From: Chondrilla cf. caribensis
Taxonomy: Eukaryota; Porifera; Demospongiae; Chondrillida; Chondrillidae
Assembly: GCA_964020155.1 (NCBI GenBank)
Contig: OZ026550.1
Location: 3,404,852-3,468,851 of the forward strand
Direction: 5' to 3'
DNA: 64,000 nt
Shown: piece after piece, positions 38,501 through 50,575 of the stretch
Position numbering within the stretch: the first letter of the stretch is position 1
Layout: each line of letters opens with the position of its first letter
Position numbers and translations under genes: made by a program
The notes under the pieces: generated by a model
Database searches by the model: none
Told to the model about the DNA's origin: nothing
What the model saw: the letters and a program-made list of their open reading frames with translations, nothing else

Positions 38501-41500
38501 AGGAGAGTACAGGTCAGCAGTACCCCCTCCTGGAGGTCCTACATTAAGGGATCCATCCTTTTTGTAACAGCACTGGTTACCGGAGCCTTGTGTTTGCCTA
38601 GAGAGACAGTTATGATAGTAAATGACTCGTACCATAATATTATACTAATTTCTTGAACCATCATTATCACTACTATTGTTTGACCCACTTCCGCTACTGC
38701 ACGTGAATGTGCTAACTTGGGTTCGACCCACTTTGCAGCGTTCATATGAAAAGGGTACACAGTAGAACCTCTCCATTACAAACCTCTGAAATGTGGAACC
38801 TCTATAATAAGGAAAGCATTCTGTGTCCCAGTGTGGTACTGTAGTGCATTAAATGAACTCTATATTGAGGAAACCTTTGTAATAAAGACTAAAATTATGG
38901 TCCCAACATGTCCTTTATAGAGAGGTTCCACTGTATATAATATATATATACAAATAATATGTCACATTCAATATTGCAAACTCACTGGAACCCGAGGTTT
39001 TGTCGATAGCAAATAGCACTTCCTGGATGGAAGATGGAACTCAAAAAAGATGCCTTATCTTCTGCAAAAGTATTTTCATCAACCTGACTGAGTGTTGGAG
39101 GACATGGGTAATCACTTAAACGATCCAAAATTTCATTGCCGATGTTGCCCTGTGTTAAGGACCACAGTTCACAGGCACCTCGCAATGCTGCAGACCCTGC
39201 TAGGTACAATAGACCCCCACGAATGACACTTCTGACAAGCTGGATAGCATTTCGTTTCCTATCAGTCCTCTGTTTAGCACGTATTTCCACCACTGCAGGG
39301 ATGGCTGGATTTTCTTCATCAGTAGTCAGTGTAGGAATATTTAGAGATGCTTCCCCTGTATTGGGGGCAATCATAGTCTTAATTACTGAGGTGGTTTGGT
39401 CAGCAAGATTCAATTGGTATAGTTTGATCTCAATGTCCAGGTCTTCACTTCCAACATTGAACTCAGGAGGATAAAAAGATTCATTGTTCCAAGTAACAGT
39501 TATTCTATCCTTGGTAAAATACAGCAGTGTTTCAGTATTGTCAGCATCAACGAAATAGTTGTTGTCAAATTGTACTATTGCAGAAAACAGACAAATAAGA
39601 AAAATAATTTAGAAAATACACACTGTTAGTCAATTTTCATTTAATATTTCCCTTTGTAATATAATTTACAACACTTATGGTACACGTCAAAAGTTATTCT
39701 TACCCTTTTGCATGATCGAGTGCCTGCTTGCGCACGAACTCGACGTTGAAATCGCATGTGATAACAAATTGAACCTGCGCTTTTGCGCATGAGTATATAA
39801 TTGCATGATTGCGTGACTCGCAAGAATTATTGTACATTTCTTGGTATGTACGTACGTATAACAGTCTTTGAAGCAACTATGAACTAAGACATGTATATTA
39901 TATATATATATTGGGATGAATTAAATTTAATGGAAAGAAATAATCGATAATACGATATTCGTGGAGGAGAATATGTCCGTACTTTGCCATATTAAATTTT
40001 ATATATTTTGTTTTTGAAATTCAGATCACATGGATAGATTGAATCATAACAGGAATACTGCGCACACTTGGTGGAGTATTTCTGTTATGATTATTAGTAA
40101 TAAACTTTAAAATCAATAATTGTTTTGAAATTGAAATTATATGTACAGATTGAATCATAACAGGAAAAAAAGAATTAGATCAACTTGAATGAAAATACAA
40201 CAGGCAAAGTATGCCTGTTATGTTTTATAAGATAATACATAAATTTCATGATACACTCCAAGTAGTGTACTTCTGTATGTCAAGATAAATGGCTCAGATA
40301 GAAGTGATGACTCCTGTGTTATATCTTCATGTGGGAGGTCAGCAATGGTGGAATGATGGAGACTGCTGGCAAAAAGGTCATGTGGTGCAGGCAGGTTTGA
40401 GCATTTGATGAGGATGTTATTTGGCTGTAATGCTAGTTTCATACTGGTTAATTCTTGAAAAGTTGCATGCTATTATGCTGTTTGTTGCAGAAATGTGGAA
40501 TATGGGTAAATTACGTATGTTTGGTGGTAATTTATCAAGTATAGTGACTATGCATGTTGTGATAAGTTTAGTATACATGACCTTTATATCCATGTTGACC
40601 ACCTTGCTTTTGGTAATTGTACATATTAAGTGGTAATGCTCGGGCCATTAACATTTCTCCAATTTGTGAATCAAGTCTTGTAAGCATTCTGCTACTGATC
40701 CAGGTCAATATTGTTTCATTGGGAGTACTATTTTGGAGAACTTTTGTCACAGTTACATCTTTCGCATATTTTGTAACGTGATGCATGGCCACATTTCTTG
40801 ACAACTTGTGCAAAGAAATTGGTTCCACTGATTGATAATGAACTTACTCAATACAGTATGTTTTTACGACTTCCACTTATGTTCACTTTGCATGTGTGGA
40901 TACTTGCATGAATCCGTTTGTAATTGTACTGAGACAGCTCGACTCTCACATTGCATTAACTGTGTTTGTGTTTCTTTTGTGATTGATTGAAGCGTGTTCA
41001 GTATATTTTTGTTTGTTAAGATGTGGTACGTACGTTCAGACATATTTATACATTTGATGTGATACCAAGAGCTACAGCTGTTGCACAACACTGCAAAGTG
41101 CTTAGCAAGAGCAATCATCTCACAATGAGGACAAAAAACTTTAGGGATCAGGTAAAAAGACGTGAACAGACCCATGGTCACTGGTCATATGGATTGATGA
41201 CGTTGGGTTAGTGGTAGTAAGTAGAGTTAGGATTGGCCATAAGTTGACGTTTGCCTTGACGAAAAGCAATTAGATGCGTGAATGACCAACGTTCACCTCG
41301 CTATGGACGGGAAACAATTAACCTCGCTAACGCTCAGTAATTATCAAAGAGACAATGTCCCAAACAACTTACCCGCATATGTATGATTCACTATTTGTAC
41401 AAATTTGGAAGATGAAATTCAATATAGCTATATACGTAGATGTATGATTGTCTGTATGCTACTCCTAAACCACTGCAGAGAGAATTGTATGGAAGAAAAA

Positions 41501-44462
41501 AAAGTAACTAAAAGATATGCACAGAAAATACCACTGTTCTTTGACATGAGTCAAGTTTGGTATGTGGCAATCCGAGCACAGTGGTCATGAAATAAGCTCT
41601 GAAAAACCTACATTTTAACTGAATCGAACATCTGTGACGTTTGAAGGAGGATAAGGTAAGATACTCACAGTTACTGACCAATGAGTTCTTGCACTGTAAC
41701 ATATTAATGTTTAGTATACGAAGTAAAAAAGTAAATGCTCTATAGGCGTTCTACATTTGCAAGTATGGATAACCTACGGTTACACTTACGTACGTAGAAA
41801 TGAAAACGTATGGGTCAAACTACGGACATAGCATAGTACATATCGTATGTATGTGTGGAATTCGATGCCGGAGAAGTGTTAAATGTTGGATCCTCAGTTT
41901 CACCGATATAGTGTGACTTTCAATCGGAGCTATTGTCTTCAAAGCCTTCTCTCGTTTTCCTGTGATAATGTAAACGTAACCATCAGTCTCCGTTTAGCTT
42001 GAACTCGTGGAAAAGCGTTCAAAAACACACTAAACAAGGTCTATAAAACCTACAGAGAATTCCTTGGAGTTAGCACCTAAGGTGTTCAACGATTTGTAAG
42101 GAATCTATTTACAAAACAGTACATGTACGTACAGGGCAAGTACGGGCATTTTCTTCAATACTTACGGGTTACGTATGGATGCAAATATGGGCGTAGCTAT
42201 GGCGTAGAACGTTTACTTTTTACTTTGTGTACCGTGTAACAGATTGGCAAGAACGTCTTTGAAAACATATATTTTTGATTGTTCTGCAGATTAGGGCCTT
42301 CACTAGAGTAAATGAAAGCCATGAAGATTTCAAAGTACTATTGTTATGTTCTTAAACATTGTTAAAATTTCTTTGCAATTTATTTTGTTCACTTGATTTT
42401 TAATTCGAACTATCAAGGAAATTGCAAAAATGCTGATTCAGAAATAGATGACACCAAAATCGTCCTGTAACGTTTGGCCACCACTGCATACACAAACATA
42501 CGTATATGCAGAGCTCACCTGAATAATAGATGGCGTCTTTCTGATGAGGTTTATTATTGATGTACAATTGGAATGGCACTCGTCCTATGGTTGGTAGCCA
42601 TGGCGATGTACACGCAGCATAAACACCACTGATAACAACACCTGGCTCATTGATTCCATCAAATTTGCACATTATGTCATCGGTCTCACTGAAAGAAGGT
42701 CCTGAGACAAGTATAACAGTTCCTCCCATACGATCCCCATACCATGGCTTTAGTACTAACGGTTCTGAATGAGGGGATATAGAGCACTATGATTATGATA
42801 TCCTTATGTTTAAGAATGAATGACGTCAAGTGTGGAGATTATATCAAAAATCAATCCAGGTAAGTTATGCAATAATTGATATCCATGGTTTTATGAAAAG
42901 CATTGAGTTCTGAGAATTCACAAAAATGAGTTTACTATATAAAGCCAGCCAAGAGTCAAGACATTATCGTGTGATAATCATGAAGATACTCAAACTTAAT
43001 GTACGTACTAAACTACTTCAAGAATTATCAATATTCAGATTCGGATTTCGCAAAAGTGAACTTGGGACAATGAACAATATTATGTATGTTAAATTTCTAG
43101 AGAAAGTAATAGTCTTACCTGTAAAGTTGGTGGTAGGTGCAAGATTCATTCCTCCATTATAAGTGTAACTCTGACTAACTGAAAATCCATAAACCAAAAC
43201 ACTCAGTCCACCCCGAGGATCCTCATGGTATACTGTGTGTTCAGCACCTCCTGAAATGCTGTGCCTTGTTCCATAGCCAATTATAGATCCACTGCTTCCC
43301 CTGATAGCACTCCAAGTGCTGTTCAAGGGTTCTCCATCAAGAAAGATTTTAAGAACATTGAAATGTTGTGTTTGTACTGCAATGCTCACAAACTGATTTT
43401 GAAATTCTTCTGGCAGTGTTACGAATGCTAATTTATTGACATGCTGCTCATTGGATGGAACCAGTGCGATGGTTGGGTCACCTGTGCCATCCACATCAGA
43501 TCCTGGGCTGAGCTGAGCAAGCAGTATTGGGTAGTTTGCAGAAAGTGAACAGAAACTACTGGAACTAGTCCAAAACTCAAAGACATCCCCAACATTGGTC
43601 AAGTTGGTTGTCCTTGATCCAGAGTTACAGCTCTCATAGTTCAGTATTGTGTTAGATCGAGATGCAATGGCTTTAAAATACTGTCCACCAGTACGACCAG
43701 CAAATGGTATCAGTAAAAAGTTCTGTCCCCAAGTGGAGGTTGGAGGAACTTGCACTGTCACATGTTCACAGTAATTTATATTATCAGGGACATTAGCACA
43801 TTCATGACCACTAATCACAGTTAAAGGTCTGTTGGATAGGATCCTTGTTCCACTAAGATCTATTGCAGAACCAAAGAGAAATGTCTGCATTTGATGCAAA
43901 GTTGCTTGGTATGAGTTCCCAGCAGTAATCGATATGATGGTACTGGAGGGGTCTGAAATATTCTGTGGTACTTGAATAGTTTGTGTGGGGATGATTGTGA
44001 TAGTTGTGTCGTCACTGCAACCAACAAGAAGTATCTGGCTTTGAACTGAATTGCGAGTACCAGTTGATACAGCAAAGTATTCATACTCTGGTTGGGTGGG
44101 CTGATTGCACGGGAATGCAAGGTATTCTCCAACTGTAAATTGTTTGAAATTAAGTAAAATCACAGATATCGGGTATCCACTCACAGAATAGACATGAATT
44201 CCTTTTTGCCTGTTGTCATAGGTGTAGTCAAGCACCATAAGACTAGTAGGAACATTGACAGTTTGTGGGTTATTGAAGGTGATTGATCCATTGTAAACAA
44301 CACCACTGAATGTTTTCACGACAAATGGCACTGGAGTGGTAGACGTGGTACTCACTATAACATTCAGATATTGTGTAGAACCATCTGCATTCCTGGCAGC
44401 TCCAATAAAGAACTCTTCGCCAAAGCTGGAGTAGCCTTCAGCACTATAAACAAGTGCCAGAT
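35537..44462 (-). CDS. SUSD2-like mosaic type I membrane protein: IgGFc-binding, IPT, linker, AMOP, vWD, 2 EGF, TM (5' signal exon not found)
   Basis: Nine phase-consistent exons, read 5' to 3': 44462-43119 IgGFc-binding N-terminal type domain (FVSIAVQTQHFNVLKIFLDG); 42764-42519 IPT/TIG (GGTVILVSGPSF, GRVPFQLYI); 39574-38986 linker as in SUSD2 between IPT and AMOP; 38597-38362 AMOP (CCYKKDG, LLCCKGLFSNCEEYY); 38164-37610 vWD (FGDPHLVTLDHIKYTFNGKG, GLMGNFNGDQSDD); 36712-36455 SUSD2 C-terminal module (FSPVFEPTFASVG, CLFDVATTGRVDIG); 36294-36199 EGF1; 36115-35999 EGF2; 35658-35537 TM helix and short basic tail, stop TAG. About 1,187 residues. Human SUSD2 shares AMOP-vWD-module-TM but ends with sushi instead of EGF. 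The first exon begins in phase 1 with LALVYSAEG, so a signal-peptide exon lies upstream of 44470 and was not located. Likely cell-surface adhesion or recognition; this role is inferred. Confidence 0.9.
38758..38935. mobile_element. MITE with CAGTRGAACCTCTC inverted ends (pogo/Tc1-like)
   Basis: Inverted ends CAGTAGAACCTCTCCATTA and TAGAGAGGTTCCACTG with TA at the right border; about 178 bp, non-coding, in the intron between the linker and AMOP exons. The terminus resembles the pogo-type one at 23036. Confidence 0.7.
40020..40215. repeat. Paired direct and inverted repeats (AGATTGAATCATAACAGG)
   Basis: The word AGATTGAATCATAACAGGA occurs at about 40034 and 40147, and AATCATAACAGGAATAC at 40041 is mirrored by GTATTTCTGTTATGATT ending near 40093. 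Looks like a small foldback element or MITE pair in the intron. Confidence 0.55.
40210..41125 (-). mobile_element. Decayed Helitron-like element (DUF6570-type region) with zinc-finger fragment
   Basis: Minus-strand fragments in several frames: a Cys/His cluster CPHCEMIALAKHFAVLCNSC followed by SWYHIKC (PHD-like), then EMLMARALPLNMYNYQKQGG and HGYKGHVY, then LDKLPPNIRNLPIF and LPHEDI. The run RA.P....Y.KQGGQ.GY.GHV followed by LPP.....LP is the signature I associate with the region N-terminal to the Helitron/PIF1-like helicase proteins of invertebrates. Frames are broken and no helicase is present. The element lies in the large intron between the IPT and linker exons of the SUSD2-like gene. 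Confidence 0.6.
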
Positions 44463-45049
44463 CTACATGGAAAAATTTAACAGTGACAATTACAATAGGC
44501 ATAAATTGTAAGGTTTGCCAATCAGACTGTTTTTGCTAAATTAGGTCCAGTATGTTACACAGCTTGTGGATTTAACATTATTGAAGCTGAATAAAAAGTA
44601 TTTGCACATAAAATTGGTGCCTAAACATTAGAATCAGTGATTTTGTTGTGAAACGCCTTTTTACTCACCGAGGGTAGTAAGGTTGGGAATTGATCAATAT
44701 TAAGCTTAATAATAAATTGTGTGCAAAATTAGCATTAACTTCATGCGTTGAAGAATTGATAGCTTGTGATTTTTATTGCAAAGAAAGGATTTTCTCTCGA
44801 TTTATTAAATCAGACAACATACTCAATTGTATTAATTGACTATTCACAATCTGTGCTAGTAATGAAATGTAAAGTTGCAAATAAATATACTAATGACACT
44901 TGTAGACACTGTAACTGTTTAGTGGAATTATATGGAACTCACTATTCAACAAAAGCAAACAGAACAGCCACATCTCAGACTCAGCCTTCAGGTACCAGTG
45001 GGCATCAACACAAGTTGGAAATTCTGTTGAATGTAACGAAAGCCAGATT

Positions 45050-45859
45050 TGTATGCTTGTATATATAGGGATGTGAAAGTAATAACAAAACAAAGTTGTA
45101 TATGGGGGATTATATATAGGGAGGTACTTGTGGTTGATATCTACACAAGCTGCCAAATTGCATACAAGGTGATAAGGTGTCTGTTTGAATGACTGAGGTG
45201 GGATTGCTTTACAGACAGCATACAATAACAAGTCCATTATTGCGTGGATGGCAATCCAAAAGATGACTGTAGTATGTTTACAGAAAATGTACGTACATGG
45301 ACATACAAACACACACATGCATGCAAACACACACGAGCACATGTACATGCACACACACACATAATTGACACACCAAACTGGGGAAAAGACTCAACAGTAT
45401 GTTCTGACAGCCACAAGACCTTGTCTTGAAAGACACATACGTACTTTGATTCTGGATTTTTGAGTCCTTCTGTACTACAGACTTAAAAGCTTTATGTGTA
45501 ACTTACATCAAGGAAGAATGTAAGACAGATATTATATTCTGTGTAGACAGATATTATATTCTGTGTAGTCTGTGTACTACAACAATATGAACATATGCAT
45601 ATACAAAGGAATGTCAGATTTGTATGCTGGTATAGGGATGTAAAAGTAATAACAAGACAGAGTTATATATGGGGAGGTACTTGTGGTTGATAATCTACAC
45701 AAGCTTGTCAAATTACATACATGTTGATGAGGCATCTGCTTGTATGACTGGGGTGGGATTGCTTTACAGGTGTCATATGATAACGAGACATGAGGGCGGT
45801 CCTAAGGATGACCATTGTGCACTTATTGAAAATGGTCATGTGCACACGCACACACACAT

Positions 45860-45916
<57 letters not shown>

Positions 45917-47102
45917 CAACACTATATAAACATGTTTTACACTGCTTCCTGTGGTCTACCATTGAGTGTATCAACAAGAGTCAACTTCAACATGCATACT
46001 GTCACGTGCAGAATGTCCTAAGAGGTGATGCTACATTGCATACTCTCTACATATTTGTAAGTTGACATGTACATCCTTATGGAGGTAAATTCTGCCCATC
46101 CTCAATGTATGTGGAGCTAATACAAGGAAAGTACGTACATATGTAAAGATATGTGGATGATGCACACATTTTAATTGAGTTGTAAAATACCATGACACTG
46201 AGAGCATCATGAGTGTTTAAAAATAGTAACAAAATGGCATCATCCTGTGATGGGGAAGTCATACAAGGATGACAACATTAATGAAAAAACTTCGTTCCGA
46301 GGGAGGTCTATAATCATAATATGGTCACTATATGCATCTGTACAAGTAAAAAGGGAAGGGCATTTGATTTTGTGTGATAAGTCAATAGTTAACATGCACA
46401 ACATGTGTACACAAGACCAACTGGTGAAGGTGCATGTGAGTAAGCCAACCAGACAGCTACTATAACAATAATTTCAACAATTACATACGACACACACACC
46501 TACTTACATTCTGACACATGTACACATTCACACCCACATCCACCTACTCATATACAGACACATGTACAAACTCACACACACACGCACACACACACGCACA
46601 ATTGACACACTAAATTGGGACAAAAACTCAACTGTTTATGATATCTGAACCAACTGATGCCCAACATAACACCTTGTTCTGCCAGCCACAAGACCTTGTC
46701 TGGAAAGACACATACCTTGATTCTGGTTTATAGTGAGTCCTTCAGTACTACAGAATTCATGTGTAACTTACATAAAGGAAGAATGTAGGACAGATATTAT
46801 ATTCTGTGTAGTCTGTGTACTACAACAATATGAACATATGCATATACAAAGGAATGTCAGATTTGTATGCTGGTATAGGGATGTAAAAGTAATAACAAGA
46901 CAGAGTTATATATGGGGAGGTACTTGTGGTTGATAATCTACACAAGCTTGTCAAATTACATACATGTTGATGAGGCATCTGCTTGTATGACTGGGGTGGG
47001 ATTGCTTTACAGGTGTCATATGATAACGAGACATGAGGGTGGTCCTAAGGATGACCATTGTGCACTTATCGAAAATGGTCATGCGCACACGCACACACAC
47101 AT

Positions 47103-47181
<79 letters not shown>

Positions 47182-48240
47182 CAACACTATATAAACATGT
47201 TTTACACTGCTTCCTGTGGTCTACCATTGAGTGTATCAACAAGAGTCAACTTCAACATGCATACTGTCACGTGCAGAATGTCCTAAGAGGTGATGCTACA
47301 TTGCATACTCTCTACATATTTGTAAGTTGACATGTACATCCTTATGGAGGTAAATTCTGCCCATCCTCAATGTATGTGGAGCTAATACAAGGAAGGTACG
47401 TACACATGTAAAGATATGTGGAGGATGCACACATTTTAATTGAGTTGTAAAATACCATGACACTGAGAGCATCATGAGTGTTTAAAATAGTAACAAAATG
47501 GCATCATCCTGTGATGGGGAAGTCATACAAGGATGACAACATTAATGAAAAAACTTCGTTCCGAGGGAGGTCTATAATCATAATATGGTCACTATATGCA
47601 TCTGTACAAGTAAAAAGGGAAGGGCATTTGATTTTGTGTGATAAGTCAATAGTTAACATGCACAACATGTGTACACAAGACCAACTGGTGAAGGTGCATG
47701 TGAGTAAGCCAACCAGACAGCTACTATAACAATAATTTCAACAATTACATACGACACACACACCTACTTACATTCTGACACATGTACACATTCACACCCA
47801 CATCCACCTACTCATATTCTGACGTATGTACAAACTCACACACACACGCACACACACACACACAATTGACACACTAAATTGGGACAAAAACTCAACCGTT
47901 TATGATATCTGAACCAACTGATGCCCAACATAACACCTTGTTCTGCCAGCCACAAGACCTTGTCTGGAAAGACACATACCTTGATTCTGGTTTATAGTGA
48001 GTCCTTCAGTACCACAGAATTCATGTGTAACTTACATAAAGGAAGAATGTAGGACAGATATTATATTCTGTGTAGTCTGTGTACTACAACAATATGAACA
48101 TATGCATATACAAAGGAATGTCAGATTTGTATGCTGGTATAGGGATGTAAAAGTAATAACAAGACAGAGTTGTGTATGGGGAGGTACTTGTGGTTGATAT
48201 TCTACACAAGCTTGTCAAATTACATACATGTTGATGAGGC
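45050..48240. repeat. 1.25-kb tandem duplication array containing (CA)n
   Basis: The block starting GGAATGTCAGATTTGTATGC is at 45609, 46853 and 48117, so full copies are 45609-46852 (1,244 bp) and 46853-48116 (1,264 bp), then a partial copy to about 48240. A diverged, internally deleted copy precedes it at about 45050-45608. The two full copies differ at only scattered bases and in the length of the (CA)n tracts at 45855-45914 and 47083-47180. Open frames in the unit are conserved only because the copies are recent. The array lies 5' of the SUSD2-like gene. Confidence 0.93.
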
Positions 48241-48579
48241 ATGAGAGTGTGAAGAGACTAAGCCGAAGTGAAGAATAGTGCAGGACTGCATCTGAGTGAT
48301 GCCATGACCCTGCCAGCGTGACTCAGAAAGAGCCAGCAAGTCAATGCTCTTATCAGACATTGCTCTAATAATTTCACAAAGCTTGAAGCTTTGTGCACCA
48401 AGAGAACCCGCATACTGAACATTCCAACAAGCTAGTCTGGTCTTACCCTTTGCGTGAAGAAAGGTATGCGACTTAGACTTTGTAGTGGATTTGGTTTTAA
48501 AGGCTGCAGTTTTCTGGTCATCATAAGATGAACACGGAACAGATTGGAATGCCAGCCCAACTGACCCACGTCGTGCCAT
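48241..48579 (-). mobile_element. LINE fragment: N-terminus of APE endonuclease ORF
   Basis: The minus-strand ORF begins MARRGSVGLAFQS and contains RLACWNVQYAGSLGAQS and KSIDLLALSESRWQGHG, the first strands of an APE-type LINE endonuclease (WNVRT...LALSETRW). It breaks off at the boundary with the partial third copy of the tandem array, so either insertion or the duplication truncated it. It could belong to the same family as the relic in MIF intron 1. Confidence 0.75.
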
Positions 48580-49566
48580 TGGTAGGGCCGTAACCCAGTA
48601 TCCAGGGACTACTAATGAGGAGGTTGCACCACAGAATCATCACACACACAACACACACATATGCACAGGTACTGTAGACATGAAAATCATAATATTTTCA
48701 CTGCAACATTCGTGCTTTGCGAAGCTTACTCAAAGTTATACTATACGTTTGTTCTAAATTTGCTCTCATGATTCATCTGAAATTAGCATGAAGTTTATTC
48801 AAAGTTAGTTCGGAGTCGGCCCAAGTATGTTCGAATTTGGTAAGAATTAAGAAGTATGTTCGAATTCAGTTTTCTTGACCTGTGAAGTTCAAGCCATTCA
48901 AAGTTAGCCCAAGGTTTCATGTTGCTACGGGTCTGAAGGGCCGGTTCATATTCTCTGCCATTCCAATTTCTTTCGATCAGAAATACTATGTATTCTACAT
49001 ACAACCAACCTAAAGGTAGCCTGAAGTTTGATCGAAGATAATACAAGAGAATGTTCGATGCTTGCTTGAAAATTGTTCAAATACATATACATTAATGAGA
49101 TTTGACTTTAATAATAATAATATTATGGAGATAAAATCAAATTTATATAGGTAGGCATACTCTACTTCAACTTGTATTACATACCATTGTTTTATCGAAA
49201 ATAATTATTGAAGATTCTGATAATTTATAATTATATATTATAAACAGAGAGTTCTTCTATGTTGTGTGGTGTGCCTCTCTTATGTGTATTGTACCTCTCA
49301 GCATCCAAGCAAAAGGGGCCTTTAACCATTGTTAACAAAATGTTCAGAATTTATCAAAGCAGCCAAAAAATAATATGAAATTTTCGTTTTTCATTTTATT
49401 CAATCCAATTGCTTATAATAGTGAAAAAGTTCTGAAAGCGCCGTGTCAATATGAAACGTACATTTTGAGAACAAAGCATTTTTGTCGAACGTTGAAAGTT
49501 GCCAATTAAATTATACAGAGTGATAATCTTTGATAAAAGATTGCCACAAAAATTGAATTTACTAAC
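48580..49566. other. Gene-free, AT-rich spacer
   Basis: No coding or repeat structure supported. The TM exon expected for paralogue C was not found here. Confidence 0.5.
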
Positions 49567-50508
49567 CTTCACCTCCATCTTAACAGAAATACCCAGAATA
49601 TGGGTTGTGGCAGCTGCAAGTGTATGATCCAGCATGCAGCCTGCAATCCCCTCCATTGAGACAGGGATTGTTATCACAATCCTCATACACTGAAAATGTA
49701 ATGAATGTTTGAGATAAGTTTCTCATCTATTTGAAGATATTTGCTTTATCTACAGAAAATGGTATTTTAAAGACACTATCTAACAATGTCATTAAATTCT
49801 TACCAATCTGATCACATTGTGGTCCCTCATATCCCTCAGAGCAAGAGCATACATTGTCAGCAACACAGGCTCCATTCTCACATCCTGGTTCACAGACAAC
49901 TGGAAAATGATAAAGGTCATGCTAGACTATCAGCAGTATGCTGTACAAATGATAATTGTAATATAAAATTATGACATTATTTCAGAAGCTGATGACAATA
50001 CCACGTCATTATTATTATATTTTTATAACTTTATAATTACAGCTAGACCTGCTTAATAAGTTCCTTGATGAGCACTTCAAAATCTTTACTTCTTTTTACA
50101 GGTACTTACTGATGATAATCAGAAACGATTGACACACGAAGTGTACAGAGGTATGCACTAACCAGGGTATTTGCTAAACTTCGCTAAAATTTGCCAAAAT
50201 TGTACTGCATGTAGTTTCTACTCTATATATTGTATAGATAATGTGACCTTTATTAGCTGGTTTTGATAGATTAACCAGCAATTCAAAATTAATACTTCCC
50301 TCCAAGTTTGAACATCCAATGTCCAATCTTCCAGTGGCTGCAACATCTAACAAACAGAATGTGTCATTCCTGCACAATTCTTTGGCTTGTTCTTCCAATC
50401 CAACACTGGCAAATGTGGGCTAAAAGACGGGAGAAGGTTGGTGGATAGAAGCTGGACTAATCTTGTCCATTCTCGTAGAAGATGCTGCCCTTAGGATTAT
50501 CAATAATC
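49567..50508 (-). pseudogene. SUSD2-like paralogue C, dead (C-terminal module and two EGF exons)
   Basis: The minus strand matches exons of the intact gene: C-terminal module about 50508-50256, EGF1 49899-49804 (GACVADNVCSCSEGYEG) and EGF2 49689-49567 (CLNGGDCRLHAGSYTCSC). Damage is clear: a 2-bp deletion and a TAG in the module where FEPTF stands in the other copies, loss of the module's GT donor (CCAG followed by CT), and TAA replacing the Gln codon after the last EGF2 Cys. No AMOP, vWD or TM exon is present. Sequence is closer to paralogue A than to the intact gene in EGF2. Confidence 0.85.
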
Positions 50509-50575
50509 CCTTATCAAATGTAAAAAAAGGATAATGGTATCATATTTGTAGTTGTAAATAGATCTGATTCTTGTA

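Noticed and set aside
45669..47286. The repeated ORF beginning MGRYLWLIIYTSLSN
   Set aside because: Its conservation between copies comes from the recent tandem duplication; it runs into the (CA)n tract and has no domain.
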